Origin: Caulobacter sp.
GTDB taxonomy: Bacteria; Pseudomonadota; Alphaproteobacteria; Caulobacterales; Caulobacteraceae
Assembly (NCBI GenBank): GCA_028291265.1
Contig: JAQGIK010000056.1
Location: 1-64,000 of the forward strand
Direction: 5' to 3'
Length of the DNA stretch: 64,000 nucleotides
The translations under genes and the position numbers were made by a program. How positions within the stretch are numbered: position 1 is the stretch's first letter; each line of letters starts with the position of its first letter. Positions 26,945-34,676 of the stretch are shown piece by piece. Below the pieces are notes generated by a model. It ran no database searches and was not told the origin of the DNA. It was given only the letters and a program-made list of their open reading frames with translations.

Positions 26945-27694
26945 CTACAGCCCCGCCCGCGACGCCCCTTGCGCCATCGTCACCACATCGAACGAGGTTT
27001 TCGCCCGCTCGACCAGCCGCGCCAGGGCGTCCGGCGTGCAGCCCCAGGCCGAGGGCGTTTCGGCCACGTCGTGGGTGTAGAGGATCAGCCAGGCCTTGCG
27101 GCGCACGGCCTCGTCCATCCAGCGCAGGGCGCATGCCTCGCCGTCCTCGCCCTCGACGCCGACGGCGGGCAGCTGGTTGGCGTCGGCGCCGTCGGTGACC
27201 AGGCCGGCCTGGACCGTGCGCAGGGTCTTGAAGCGGCCGCCCAGCGCCTTCTTGGCGGCGAAGGAGACGTCGCCGTAGGGGTAGGCGAAGCTGACCGGGT
27301 CCGGCGCGCCGCGTGCGGCCAGGGCCAGGCCGTTGCGGGCGACGTCGGCGGCGATGGTCGGTTGGTCGGCCTGGCCGCAGTCGAGGTGGCTGTAGGTGTG
27401 GCAGGCGACCTCATGGCCGGCCGCGACGAGGCGGCGGGCGTCCTCGGCGGAACCGTAGCGGCCCATGGGGCCGTCACCGTCCTCAAGGCCGGCGCAGATG
27501 TAGAAGGTGCCGCGCAAGGATGCGGCCTCCAGCACCCGGGCCCCGGCGAGGGCGGCGGTGGCCGGCACGTCGTCGAAGCTGAAGGTGATCATCGGCCGGT
27601 CGAGCGCCAGCCGCAGCGGTTTGCGGAAGGCCAGGCGGGTGTAGCGGCGGCGCAGCTTGCCGCGCAGCGACCGGTCGGCGGAATAGGCTTCCAT
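26945..27694 (-). CDS. hfsH: Holdfast polysaccharide deacetylase HfsH
   Basis: 249 residues of the NodB/CE4 deacetylase family: TFSFDDVP (D41, D42), HTYSH (H99, H103) metal motif, FAYPYGD and the C-terminal ILYTHDV. It removes acetyl groups from N-acetylated sugars of holdfast polymer, which in Caulobacter is needed for cohesion and anchoring. There is no signal peptide, so it may act in the cytoplasm. Its ATG overlaps the hfsG stop (TGATG). It is the last gene of hfsE-F-G-H. Confidence 0.88.
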   Translation of the reverse strand: MEAYSADRSLRGKLRRRYTRLAFRKPLRLALDRPMITFSFDDVPATAALAGARVLEAASLRGTFYICAGLEDGDGPMGRYGSAEDARRLVAAGHEVACHTYSHLDCGQADQPTIAADVARNGLALAARGAPDPVSFAYPYGDVSFAAKKALGGRFKTLRTVQAGLVTDGADANQLPAVGVEGEDGEACALRWMDEAVRRKAWLILYTHDVAETPSAWGCTPDALARLVERAKTSFDVVTMAQGASRAGL

Positions 27695-28623
27695 CACACC
27701 ACCTCCGCATAGAGGCCGGCGCGGTAGAGGCGCATGGCGAAAGCGCGCAGGCCCGACGGCAGGGCCTCGGACAGGGCGGCGAGGCGGGCGGCCTCGCGCA
27801 GCAGGCTGCGGGCCGGCAGGCGGCGGATCAACCTGGCGACCTTGAAGCTGGCGTAGCCGCTGACGACCTGCGGATGGGCCTCGACCACGCGGGCGAAGTT
27901 GGCGGCCGACTGGCGGTACTTGGCGACCAGGGCCGGGGCGGTGTCGAGGCCAAGGTGGCTGGCCGGAATGTCGGGGTGGAGGATCGGCCAGGCCCGCGCG
28001 ACCCGCATGGCCCATTCGACGTCCTCCCAGCCCCAGCCGGTGAAACGCTCGTCGAAGGCCACGGCCTCGAACACCTCGCGGCGGACCAGCAGGTTGGAGG
28101 TGAAGACGTGCTTCTCGGGGTTCAGGGCCCGCTGCCCGGCCGGCAGGCAGTCGCTGCGCAGGGCCATGGCCCGGTGCAGGGCGAAGCGCCGGTCCAGCGG
28201 CGTGCGCTGGAAGGAAAAGCCGCCGAAGGCGACGGCGGCGTCCTGGCCGGCGACGGCCAGCCAGTCGGCGACGAACGTCTCGCTGTCGGGCAGCATGTCG
28301 GCGTCGAGGAAGAGAAGGTGTTTGCCCCGCGCTTCCGACGCCAGCCGGTTGCGGCCCTTGGCCCGGCCGACGTTGGCGGCCAGGCGCACGAAACGGGCCG
28401 GGCAGGGCAGGGCCTGGACGGTTTCGGCGACACGGGCGGCGAGGTCGCCGTCCTTGCCGCCGTCGTCGAGCAGGACGATCTCGATATCGGCCGATTGCGC
28501 GGCGAGCTCACGGGCCAGCCGGGCCGGGTCGTCGCCGAGGAAGGGGATCAGCACCGACAGGCGCGGCTTCGCCTCCGCCCAGAGCGGATTGTCGACGATC
28601 CAGTCGGCGGTGGGGGCGGTCAC
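27694..28623 (-). CDS. hfsG: Holdfast glycosyltransferase HfsG (GT2)
   Basis: 309 residues with a GT-A fold: RLSVLIPFLGDDP start, LLDDGGKDGD, and the metal-binding LFLDADMLPD (D107/D109). The acceptor-site segment GWGWEDVEWAMR is typical of family 2 transferases. It adds a sugar, probably N-acetylglucosamine, to the lipid-linked holdfast unit. The GTG start at 28623 overlaps the hfsF stop as GTGA, setting the start; longer upstream frames run inside hfsF. Confidence 0.87.
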   Translation of the reverse strand: MTAPTADWIVDNPLWAEAKPRLSVLIPFLGDDPARLARELAAQSADIEIVLLDDGGKDGDLAARVAETVQALPCPARFVRLAANVGRAKGRNRLASEARGKHLLFLDADMLPDSETFVADWLAVAGQDAAVAFGGFSFQRTPLDRRFALHRAMALRSDCLPAGQRALNPEKHVFTSNLLVRREVFEAVAFDERFTGWGWEDVEWAMRVARAWPILHPDIPASHLGLDTAPALVAKYRQSAANFARVVEAHPQVVSGYASFKVARLIRRLPARSLLREAARLAALSEALPSGLRAFAMRLYRAGLYAEVV

Positions 28624-30068
28624 GCGGCGGCTCCCGATCGCAGGGACCGCAGCAGGGTCCGACCGTGGCTGCGCAGGCCGCCGGCGTCCAGCAGCCAGGC
28701 GGTGACGCCGTAAGCCAAGGCGCCGAGGCCGGCCTTGAGGGCCAGTTCGGGGAGCTCGTCGATGTCCGGCAGGGCCAGGACGACCAGCATCATCGGGATG
28801 CAGGCCAGGCCCGCCCGGATCAGGGTCTCGATCGGCAGGGGCAGGCCGATGACCTTGCGGCCCATCACGAAGGAGGCCAGGGCGCCGGTGGCGTAGCTGG
28901 CGGTCGTCGCCCACATGGCCCCGTCGAGGCCGAAGCGCGGGACCAGGGTCAGGTTGAGCACCAGATTGAGCCCGGCCGGGAAGGTCATGGCCACCATCAA
29001 CAGGCTGGTGCGGCGGCCCAGCGTGAAGGCCTGGTGCAGGTAGTAGGTGGTGATGCCTGAGAAGAAGCCGCCGGCCGCGATCCACGGCACCACCCGGGCC
29101 GCGCCCTGGGCCAGCTGCGGCCCGATCAGCAGTTCCGAGAGTGGCAGCGCGACCAGCGCCAGGCCGACGGCGGCCGGCAGGGTCAGCAGCACCATGAAGC
29201 TGGCCTGTTCCTTCGCCGTCTGCACCAGCGCCGCCTTGCCGCCGCGCTCCAGCGCCGCGACCATGGCCGGGCCGCCGGCCATGCCGAGCCAGACGAAGAC
29301 CACGTCCTGGGTGCGGTTCGCGAGGCTGTAGCCGGCGTGATAGACGCCGACGCTGGCCTCACCGAGGAAGGCCCCCAGCACGAACCGGTCGGTGCTGGAG
29401 ATGACCAGCGCCAGGATCAGCGACAGCGAGATCGGCACGCCGTAGCCGGCGTATTCGCGGGCCCGCACCGGCTGCCAGTGTCCGCCCTTGAACAGCTTCA
29501 GCTCGCCGGGCAGGGCGAACAGAAGGCAGATGGCCGAGATCGCCGCCGAGCCCAGCAGCGGCGAGGCGCCGCCCATGCCGATGGCCGCCAGCACCGCGCC
29601 GATGGCGAAGCCGCCGATGGTCTGGGCGATGTCGAGGGTGGCCGCCGAGGCCACCTCGCCGTCGGCGCGGCGGCGCTCCTGGACCAGCTTGATGCAGCTG
29701 CGGAACAGGATGGCCGCCAGGCCGGCGCTGATCGCCACCTTCAGCGGTTGATGCACCGGGGCCAGCCAGACGGCGGCCCCGGCCAGCAGCGGGAATCCGA
29801 GGCCCAGCATCGACCAGGCCCTGTACAGGGTCATCATGTGGTCGGCGGTCTCGCCCTGCTCGCGGGCCCGAGCCTGGAAACGGGCCATGGCGGCTTCCGT
29901 CCAGGTGAAGAGGGCGGTGTGGCTGAGCACCATGGCCGAGTAGGCGATGGCGTAGACGCCGTAGTCGGCCGGGCTGAGCAGGCGGGTGAAGACGACAATG
30001 GTCAGCAGCCCGACCAGGCCCTGGGCCAGGTTGACGGGCAGATAGCCAAGGACGCCGCGCCAGAACAT
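28620..30068 (-). CDS. hfsF: Holdfast lipid-linked oligosaccharide flippase HfsF (Wzx-like)
   Basis: 482 residues with about 12-14 transmembrane helices and the polysaccharide biosynthesis (MATE/MOP-type) opening VLGYLPVNLAQGLVGLL and FTRLLSPADYGVYAI. It should flip the undecaprenyl-linked repeat unit to the periplasm for HfsC. It begins four bases after hfsE and overlaps hfsG, so it is mid-operon. Confidence 0.87.
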   Translation of the reverse strand: MFWRGVLGYLPVNLAQGLVGLLTIVVFTRLLSPADYGVYAIAYSAMVLSHTALFTWTEAAMARFQARAREQGETADHMMTLYRAWSMLGLGFPLLAGAAVWLAPVHQPLKVAISAGLAAILFRSCIKLVQERRRADGEVASAATLDIAQTIGGFAIGAVLAAIGMGGASPLLGSAAISAICLLFALPGELKLFKGGHWQPVRAREYAGYGVPISLSLILALVISSTDRFVLGAFLGEASVGVYHAGYSLANRTQDVVFVWLGMAGGPAMVAALERGGKAALVQTAKEQASFMVLLTLPAAVGLALVALPLSELLIGPQLAQGAARVVPWIAAGGFFSGITTYYLHQAFTLGRRTSLLMVAMTFPAGLNLVLNLTLVPRFGLDGAMWATTASYATGALASFVMGRKVIGLPLPIETLIRAGLACIPMMLVVLALPDIDELPELALKAGLGALAYGVTAWLLDAGGLRSHGRTLLRSLRSGAAA

Positions 30069-30072
30069 CGCT

Positions 30073-31644
30073 TCAGCGCACCACGTGCCGGTCGCCCAGC
30101 AGGCAGGGGATGGTCATGGCCATGATGTAGAGGTCGAGCCAGAAGGACTGGCGCTCGATGTAGTCGATGTCGAGGGCCACCCGGCGCTGCACCAGCTCGG
30201 GCGTGTCGACCGGGCCGCGCGAGCCGTTGACGGCGGCCCAGCCGGTCATGCCGGGCTTGAGGCGGTGGCGGTGGGCATATTCCATGACCAGCCGCGAGCT
30301 TTCGGTGTCGCCGGTCTTCATGCCGACGGCGTGGGGGCGGGGGCCGACCAGGCTCATCTCGCCGGCCAGCACGTTGAACAGCTGCGGCAGCTCGTCGAGG
30401 CTGGTGCGGCGGATGAAGCGGCCGACCGGGGTGACGCGGTCGTCGCCGCCGGTGACCTGCCGGCTGGCCGTGTGGTCGGTCAGCTCGTGCTTCATCGAGC
30501 GGAACTTCCAGACGCGGATTTCCTCGTTGTTGAAGCCGTGGCGGCGCTGGCGGAAGAAGACCGGGCCGGGGCTGTCGAGCTTGATCAGCACGGCGACCAT
30601 GGCCATCACGGGCGCCAGCAGCACCAGCGCCAGGGCGCCGACGCCGAGGTCCTGCAGGCGCTTGAGGGCGGCGCGTTTCTCGTCGGTGGCGACGCCGGAG
30701 ACCCGGGCCAGCGGGGCGTCGGCGATGCGGCTGATGACGGCGGTGCGGGCGGCGTCGCCGTCGAGGTCGACGACCAGGCAGATGTCGTTGGGCAGCACGC
30801 TCAGCCGCTCGGTGATCATCCGCACGCGGCCCTTGGCGGCCGAGGTGACGGCGATCACCACCTGGTCGACATAGGGCATGATCCGGTGGCCGATCAGGGC
30901 GTCGAGGTCGCCCAGCACCGGCACGCCCTGGATCTTCGCCGGGGCCCGGCCGAGGCGGTCGTCGAAGACGCCCACGACATTGACCTCACGCGAGGCGAGG
31001 GCGGCGGTGATCAGTTTCCCGGCGGCCTCGTTGGCCCCGACGATGACGATGTTGGGGGTCAGGAAGCCGGCGTTGCGCCAACGCCGGACCATGCCCCACC
31101 AGATGGCCTGCAGCACGGCCAGGCTGACGAAGGCCATGGCGAACCAGGAGGTCAGCACCGGCGACGGCGGCGCGCCGCCGACCAGCCAGACGCCGGCTGT
31201 CAGCATGACCCCGGCCAGGCCGAACCCGGCCAGCAGCCGCACCATGCGGGTCCACAGCCGCCCGTAACGCGGAAACCGGTAGAGGCCGACGCCCCCCAGC
31301 AGCCAGGCCAGCGCCAGGGCCCCGGCGGCATAGGGCGCCACCTGCCCCAGGCTGGCTTTGATCCAGCCCTGCGGCGTGGCGATATGGGCCCCGACGATGG
31401 CCAGCGCCGCCAGCGAGCCGACGTCGACGATGCGGAACAGCCGTCCGACCAACTGGCCCTGGATGCGGTTACGCAAGGGGGTCAGGCGGCCGGGCCGCAG
31501 GGGACCGCGACGGTCGCTGTCCCCGTCCTCGGCTTGGGGGGCCTCCGGCGGGGCGACCAGGCCGCGGCGCATATCGTCGCGCAGGGCCTTGGCGGCGGCG
31601 ACCCAGGGCTCATCGGCAGGCTGCGGGATGGGGGAAATGGTCAT
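30073..31644 (-). CDS. hfsE: Holdfast initiating sugar-phosphate transferase HfsE
   Basis: 523 residues of the polyprenyl glycosylphosphotransferase family (WbaP-like). A cytoplasmic N-terminus leads to four transmembrane helices (about 75-190), a CoA-binding-like soluble domain (IVIVGANEAAGKLI...), and the catalytic domain with one helix, KFRSMKHE, RRTSLDELPQLFNVLAGEMSLVGPRP (split by spacing) and GMTGWAAVNGSRG. It loads the first sugar-1-phosphate on undecaprenyl phosphate. First gene of hfsE-F-G-H. Confidence 0.9.
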   Translation of the reverse strand: MTISPIPQPADEPWVAAAKALRDDMRRGLVAPPEAPQAEDGDSDRRGPLRPGRLTPLRNRIQGQLVGRLFRIVDVGSLAALAIVGAHIATPQGWIKASLGQVAPYAAGALALAWLLGGVGLYRFPRYGRLWTRMVRLLAGFGLAGVMLTAGVWLVGGAPPSPVLTSWFAMAFVSLAVLQAIWWGMVRRWRNAGFLTPNIVIVGANEAAGKLITAALASREVNVVGVFDDRLGRAPAKIQGVPVLGDLDALIGHRIMPYVDQVVIAVTSAAKGRVRMITERLSVLPNDICLVVDLDGDAARTAVISRIADAPLARVSGVATDEKRAALKRLQDLGVGALALVLLAPVMAMVAVLIKLDSPGPVFFRQRRHGFNNEEIRVWKFRSMKHELTDHTASRQVTGGDDRVTPVGRFIRRTSLDELPQLFNVLAGEMSLVGPRPHAVGMKTGDTESSRLVMEYAHRHRLKPGMTGWAAVNGSRGPVDTPELVQRRVALDIDYIERQSFWLDLYIMAMTIPCLLGDRHVVR

Positions 31645-31760
31645 GGCGGCGAAACCTTGCCACGGCGCCCCTGATCACCCGGTTAACACCGTTCCTCCAG
31701 CAGGTTGTTTGCGGCGATTGCAACCGCGCCCCGAACCGGCTATCAGCGCCCCTCGCCTGG

Positions 31761-31853
<93 letters not shown>

Positions 31854-31870
31854 GGCGTTTTTCCCTTCCC

Positions 31871-32575
31871 TCATAGTTCCCGCGGCGCCGGCCGCACGGC
31901 GCGCCAGATCGCCAGCCCCAGCAGCGGCAGCCAGGCCAGCAGGAAGCTGAGGGTCAGCAGGTTCAGATTGCGCGCGTCGCTGAAGGCGGCCAGCACGCCG
32001 ACGGCCGGGGCCAGCAGCAGGATGCCCAGGATCCAGCGGCGCGGCGGCTTTTCGAGGCAGACGGCGGCCAGGATCAGGGCGTGGGCGGCCAGCGCCGCGA
32101 ACTTGACCCAGGCGGCGGTGGAGGAGGTGGGCAACAGGGCGGCCTGGGGTTCCAGGGTGGGGGTGATCTTCAACAGGGTGAAGGTCTCGACGTAGTCGGC
32201 GGCCAGGGCGACGACGGCGGCGAGGATGGCCAGCAGGATCGGCAGGCGCAGCTTTCCGCCGGAGACGAACAGGGCCGCGAAGATGGCGAACAGGGTGTAG
32301 CTGGGGATGTAGGCGGCCACATCCAACTGGTTGATGGCGTCCACGGCGTCGATGCTCAGGCCCCGGCAGGGATCGACCGGGTCGCCGAAGATGTTGGTCA
32401 ACTCCTGCGCCTTGCGGGCGAACTCGAACTGGATGACGGCGCCGTCGCTCAGGCAGCCGGCCGCCGCCTTCACCGGTCCCAGCAGGCGGAAGGCGACGGT
32501 GACCGCCAGCGAGACCAGGCCCGCGACGCCGGCCAGAATGGCCCACAGGCGCGGTGTTCCGATTGTTCGATCCAT
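31871..32575 (-). CDS. Six-helix inner-membrane protein of unknown function
   Basis: 234 residues with about six predicted transmembrane helices (starting LWAILAGVAGLVSLAVTV) and a first periplasmic loop holding two cysteines (GCLSDG, DPCRGL). GGAGGG precedes the ATG at 32575, which fixes the start. No family recognised. It stops 18 bases after the tRNA on the opposite strand. Confidence 0.65.
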   Translation of the reverse strand: MDRTIGTPRLWAILAGVAGLVSLAVTVAFRLLGPVKAAAGCLSDGAVIQFEFARKAQELTNIFGDPVDPCRGLSIDAVDAINQLDVAAYIPSYTLFAIFAALFVSGGKLRLPILLAILAAVVALAADYVETFTLLKITPTLEPQAALLPTSSTAAWVKFAALAAHALILAAVCLEKPPRRWILGILLLAPAVGVLAAFSDARNLNLLTLSFLLAWLPLLGLAIWRAVRPAPREL

Positions 32576-32687
32576 GGCGATCCCTCCGAATTCAGACCGA
32601 CTGTGCCGAACAGCGGCCTCGGACGGCAAGAGGCTTTGCAGGCCCGGGTGACGGCGGCATCCTGACAGCGAACTGGGGAGCGCCGTC

Positions 32688-33356
32688 ATGATCGCCTTCG
32701 AGACCCTCCGCGCCCGCGCCGCCGCCCGCAAGGGCGGGGACGCGGCCCTGGCCGCGCTGATGCCGGCGATGAAGACGCCGGCCGAACTGACGGCCATTCC
32801 CGATGATCGCTGGTTGTCGATGATCAGTCGCTGCGTGTTTCAGGCGGGTTTCTCCTGGAGCGTGGTCGAGAAGAAATGGCCGGGGTTCGAGACGGCCTTC
32901 TGGGGTTTCGATCCGGGCCGCTGCCGGGCCATGGACGACGAGGCGTTCGACGCCCTGCTGAAGGACACCGGGATCATCCGCAACGGGGCCAAGGTGCGCA
33001 GCGTGCCGCTGAACGCGGCCCTGCTGATGGATCTGGCGGCCGAGCACGGCAGCGCCGGCAGGTGTTTCGCCGACTGGCCGGCGGAGGACTATGTCGGGCT
33101 CCTGGAGATGTTGAAGCGGCGGGGGGACCGGCTCGGCGGCGGGGCCGGGGCGATGGCGATGCGGTTCATGGGCCGGGACGGCTGGGTGCTGTCCCAGGCC
33201 GTGGTCAAGGCGCTGACCGGCGCCGGCGTGGTCGATGGACCGGTGACCTCGAAGACGGCGCAGCGGGCGATCCAGAAGGCGTTCAGCAACTGGGCCGACG
33301 AGAGCGGAGCGCCGTTCGCCCATATCAGCCGAACCCTGGCCCTCAGCGTCGATTGA
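32688..33356 (+). CDS. DNA-3-methyladenine glycosylase I family protein
   Basis: 222 residues matching the adenine glycosylase (Tag) domain: FQAGFSWSVVEKKWPGFETA corresponds to the QAGLSW..ILKKR segment, followed by FWGFDP and LLKDTGIIRNGAKV, the helix-hairpin-helix part. The classical N-terminal zinc site (CxWxxSD, YHDxEWG) is absent, so it is a variant subfamily. The likely role is base-excision repair of alkylated DNA. It is a single gene with a weak upstream GGGGAG. Confidence 0.75.
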   Translation: MIAFETLRARAAARKGGDAALAALMPAMKTPAELTAIPDDRWLSMISRCVFQAGFSWSVVEKKWPGFETAFWGFDPGRCRAMDDEAFDALLKDTGIIRNGAKVRSVPLNAALLMDLAAEHGSAGRCFADWPAEDYVGLLEMLKRRGDRLGGGAGAMAMRFMGRDGWVLSQAVVKALTGAGVVDGPVTSKTAQRAIQKAFSNWADESGAPFAHISRTLALSVD

Positions 33357-33655
33357 CGGGCGACGCGCTACTCAATCTGGGCAGCTTGTCAAACTGGTTA
33401 ACGCATGTTTACTGTCGGTAGATCGACGATGCGTCTCCCGTTTTCGTTTTACTACCTATGGGTCACGCTCGCCTGTTCAGTTGAGTGCTTACCTGGTGAC
33501 GGTCGCTGGGGGCGGCCATCGCGAGTGAGGCGTCCCGCCACCCCAAGGGTGTTGCGGCGGGACCGACGGCGCCGCTGATCCTGTCAGCAGATTTTCGACG
33601 CCGAGATCGGGGGACCCTGGTTCCCCGGCGCGCTTGAGGCTGGTGGGGGAATACC
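33357..33655 (+). promoter_or_regulatory. Long control region and leader of the CsgG-DUF11 operon
   Basis: No gene in 299 bases. A sigma-70-like pair TTGTCA (33386-33391) and TTTACT (33408-33413), spacer 16, overlaps a CtrA-like TTAA-CGCATGT-TTAC (33398-33412). This would leave a leader of about 235 bases containing a stable hairpin (GTCCCGCC 33532-33539 with GGCGGGAC 33556-33563 and an inner ACCC/GGGT stem). GGGGGA precedes the csgG-like ATG. No known riboswitch pattern was recognised. Confidence 0.4.
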
Positions 33656-34615
33656 ATGGCGTTGAAGGCCCTTCTGCGCGGCTGCATGGCCGCGTCCATA
33701 TTTCTGTCGGCGCCGCTCTGGCTGATGGCCACTGGCCAGGCGTTGGCGGCCCAGGCGGTTCCGCCGCCGGCCTTCACCGGGCTCAAGAAGACGGTCGCCG
33801 TCGACCTGTTCGGCGGCGCCGAGCTGACGGCCGGGCAGGTGGCCTCCGACGGCATGACCGCCATGCTGACCGACGTCCTGATCAACGATGGCCGGTTCGT
33901 CGTGGTCGAGCGCCAGTCCCTGACCAGCATCCAGACCGAACAGCAGCTGGGCCAGACCGGCGCGACGACGGCCGAAACCGCCGCCCAGTCCAATCGCCTG
34001 ATCGGCGCGCGCTTCATCGTCAAAGGAGCGATCACCAAATACAACCCGTCGGCCGGCGGGGGCGGCGTCAACGTCGGCGGTTTCGGCGGCGGCCTGCTTG
34101 GCGCGGGCGCCAGCAGCAAGACCGCGACGGTGACCATCTCCCTGCGCCTGATCGACACCACCACCGGCCAGGTTGTCTCAACGTTCAACGGCACGGGTTC
34201 GGCCAGCAGCCAGCGGGCCGACGCCGGGCTGGTGAACAGCAAGGGCGGCACCCTTGGCCTGAACGGCTTCCGCGAAACCTCCCTGGGCAAGGCCCTGGAG
34301 GACGCCATCAAGAAGGCGGTCGCCAAGATCGGGTTGGACGTCGGCAAGATTCCCTGGACCGGCCTCGTCGTCGATAACCGCGGCGGCCAGATCTACCTCA
34401 ACGCCGGCGCCGACCAGAACGTGCAGCCCGGCATGGCCTTCGCCGTCTTCCGGCAGGGCGAGACCATCACCGATCCGGGCACCGGCGCCGTGCTGGACAC
34501 CAGTTTCGAACGGGTCGGCACCGTCAGGGTCGACAGCGTCCGGGAGAAGATATCCATCGGCCAGATGGTCGATGGCCAGCCGCCGATGCGCGGCGACCTG
34601 CTGAAAGCGCAATAG
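33656..34615 (+). CDS. CsgG-like curli assembly/secretion family protein
   Basis: 319 residues: signal peptide (to about residue 34, ALAAQA) without the lipobox cysteine of true CsgG. The CsgG-type core follows (KKTVAVDLFGGAELTAG, then GRFVVVERQSLTSI, EQQLGQTG, LIGARFIVKGAITKYN). A glycine-rich insert (GGGGVNVGGFGGGLLGAG) sits where CsgG has its channel-forming segment. A C-terminal extension of about 100 residues is a beta-rich domain. It is periplasmic or outer membrane. It lies 61 bases upstream of the giant DUF11 protein on the same strand, so it may export or anchor it; that is inference. Confidence 0.75.
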   Translation: MALKALLRGCMAASIFLSAPLWLMATGQALAAQAVPPPAFTGLKKTVAVDLFGGAELTAGQVASDGMTAMLTDVLINDGRFVVVERQSLTSIQTEQQLGQTGATTAETAAQSNRLIGARFIVKGAITKYNPSAGGGGVNVGGFGGGLLGAGASSKTATVTISLRLIDTTTGQVVSTFNGTGSASSQRADAGLVNSKGGTLGLNGFRETSLGKALEDAIKKAVAKIGLDVGKIPWTGLVVDNRGGQIYLNAGADQNVQPGMAFAVFRQGETITDPGTGAVLDTSFERVGTVRVDSVREKISIGQMVDGQPPMRGDLLKAQ

Positions 34616-34676
34616 CCGCCGTCCCAGGCGCGCCGCGCCCGACAAGCGATGGGGGTCAAGCCCCCGGGAGCCACCG

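Noticed and set aside
27715-29085. Long upstream extension of the HfsG frame through hfsF
   Set aside because: The part before 28623 is an out-of-frame reading of hfsF; the GTGA overlap gives a natural start.
33414-33655. c-di-GMP or other known riboswitch in the CsgG-DUF11 leader
   Set aside because: A hairpin is present, but none of the conserved riboswitch core sequences I know could be recognised.
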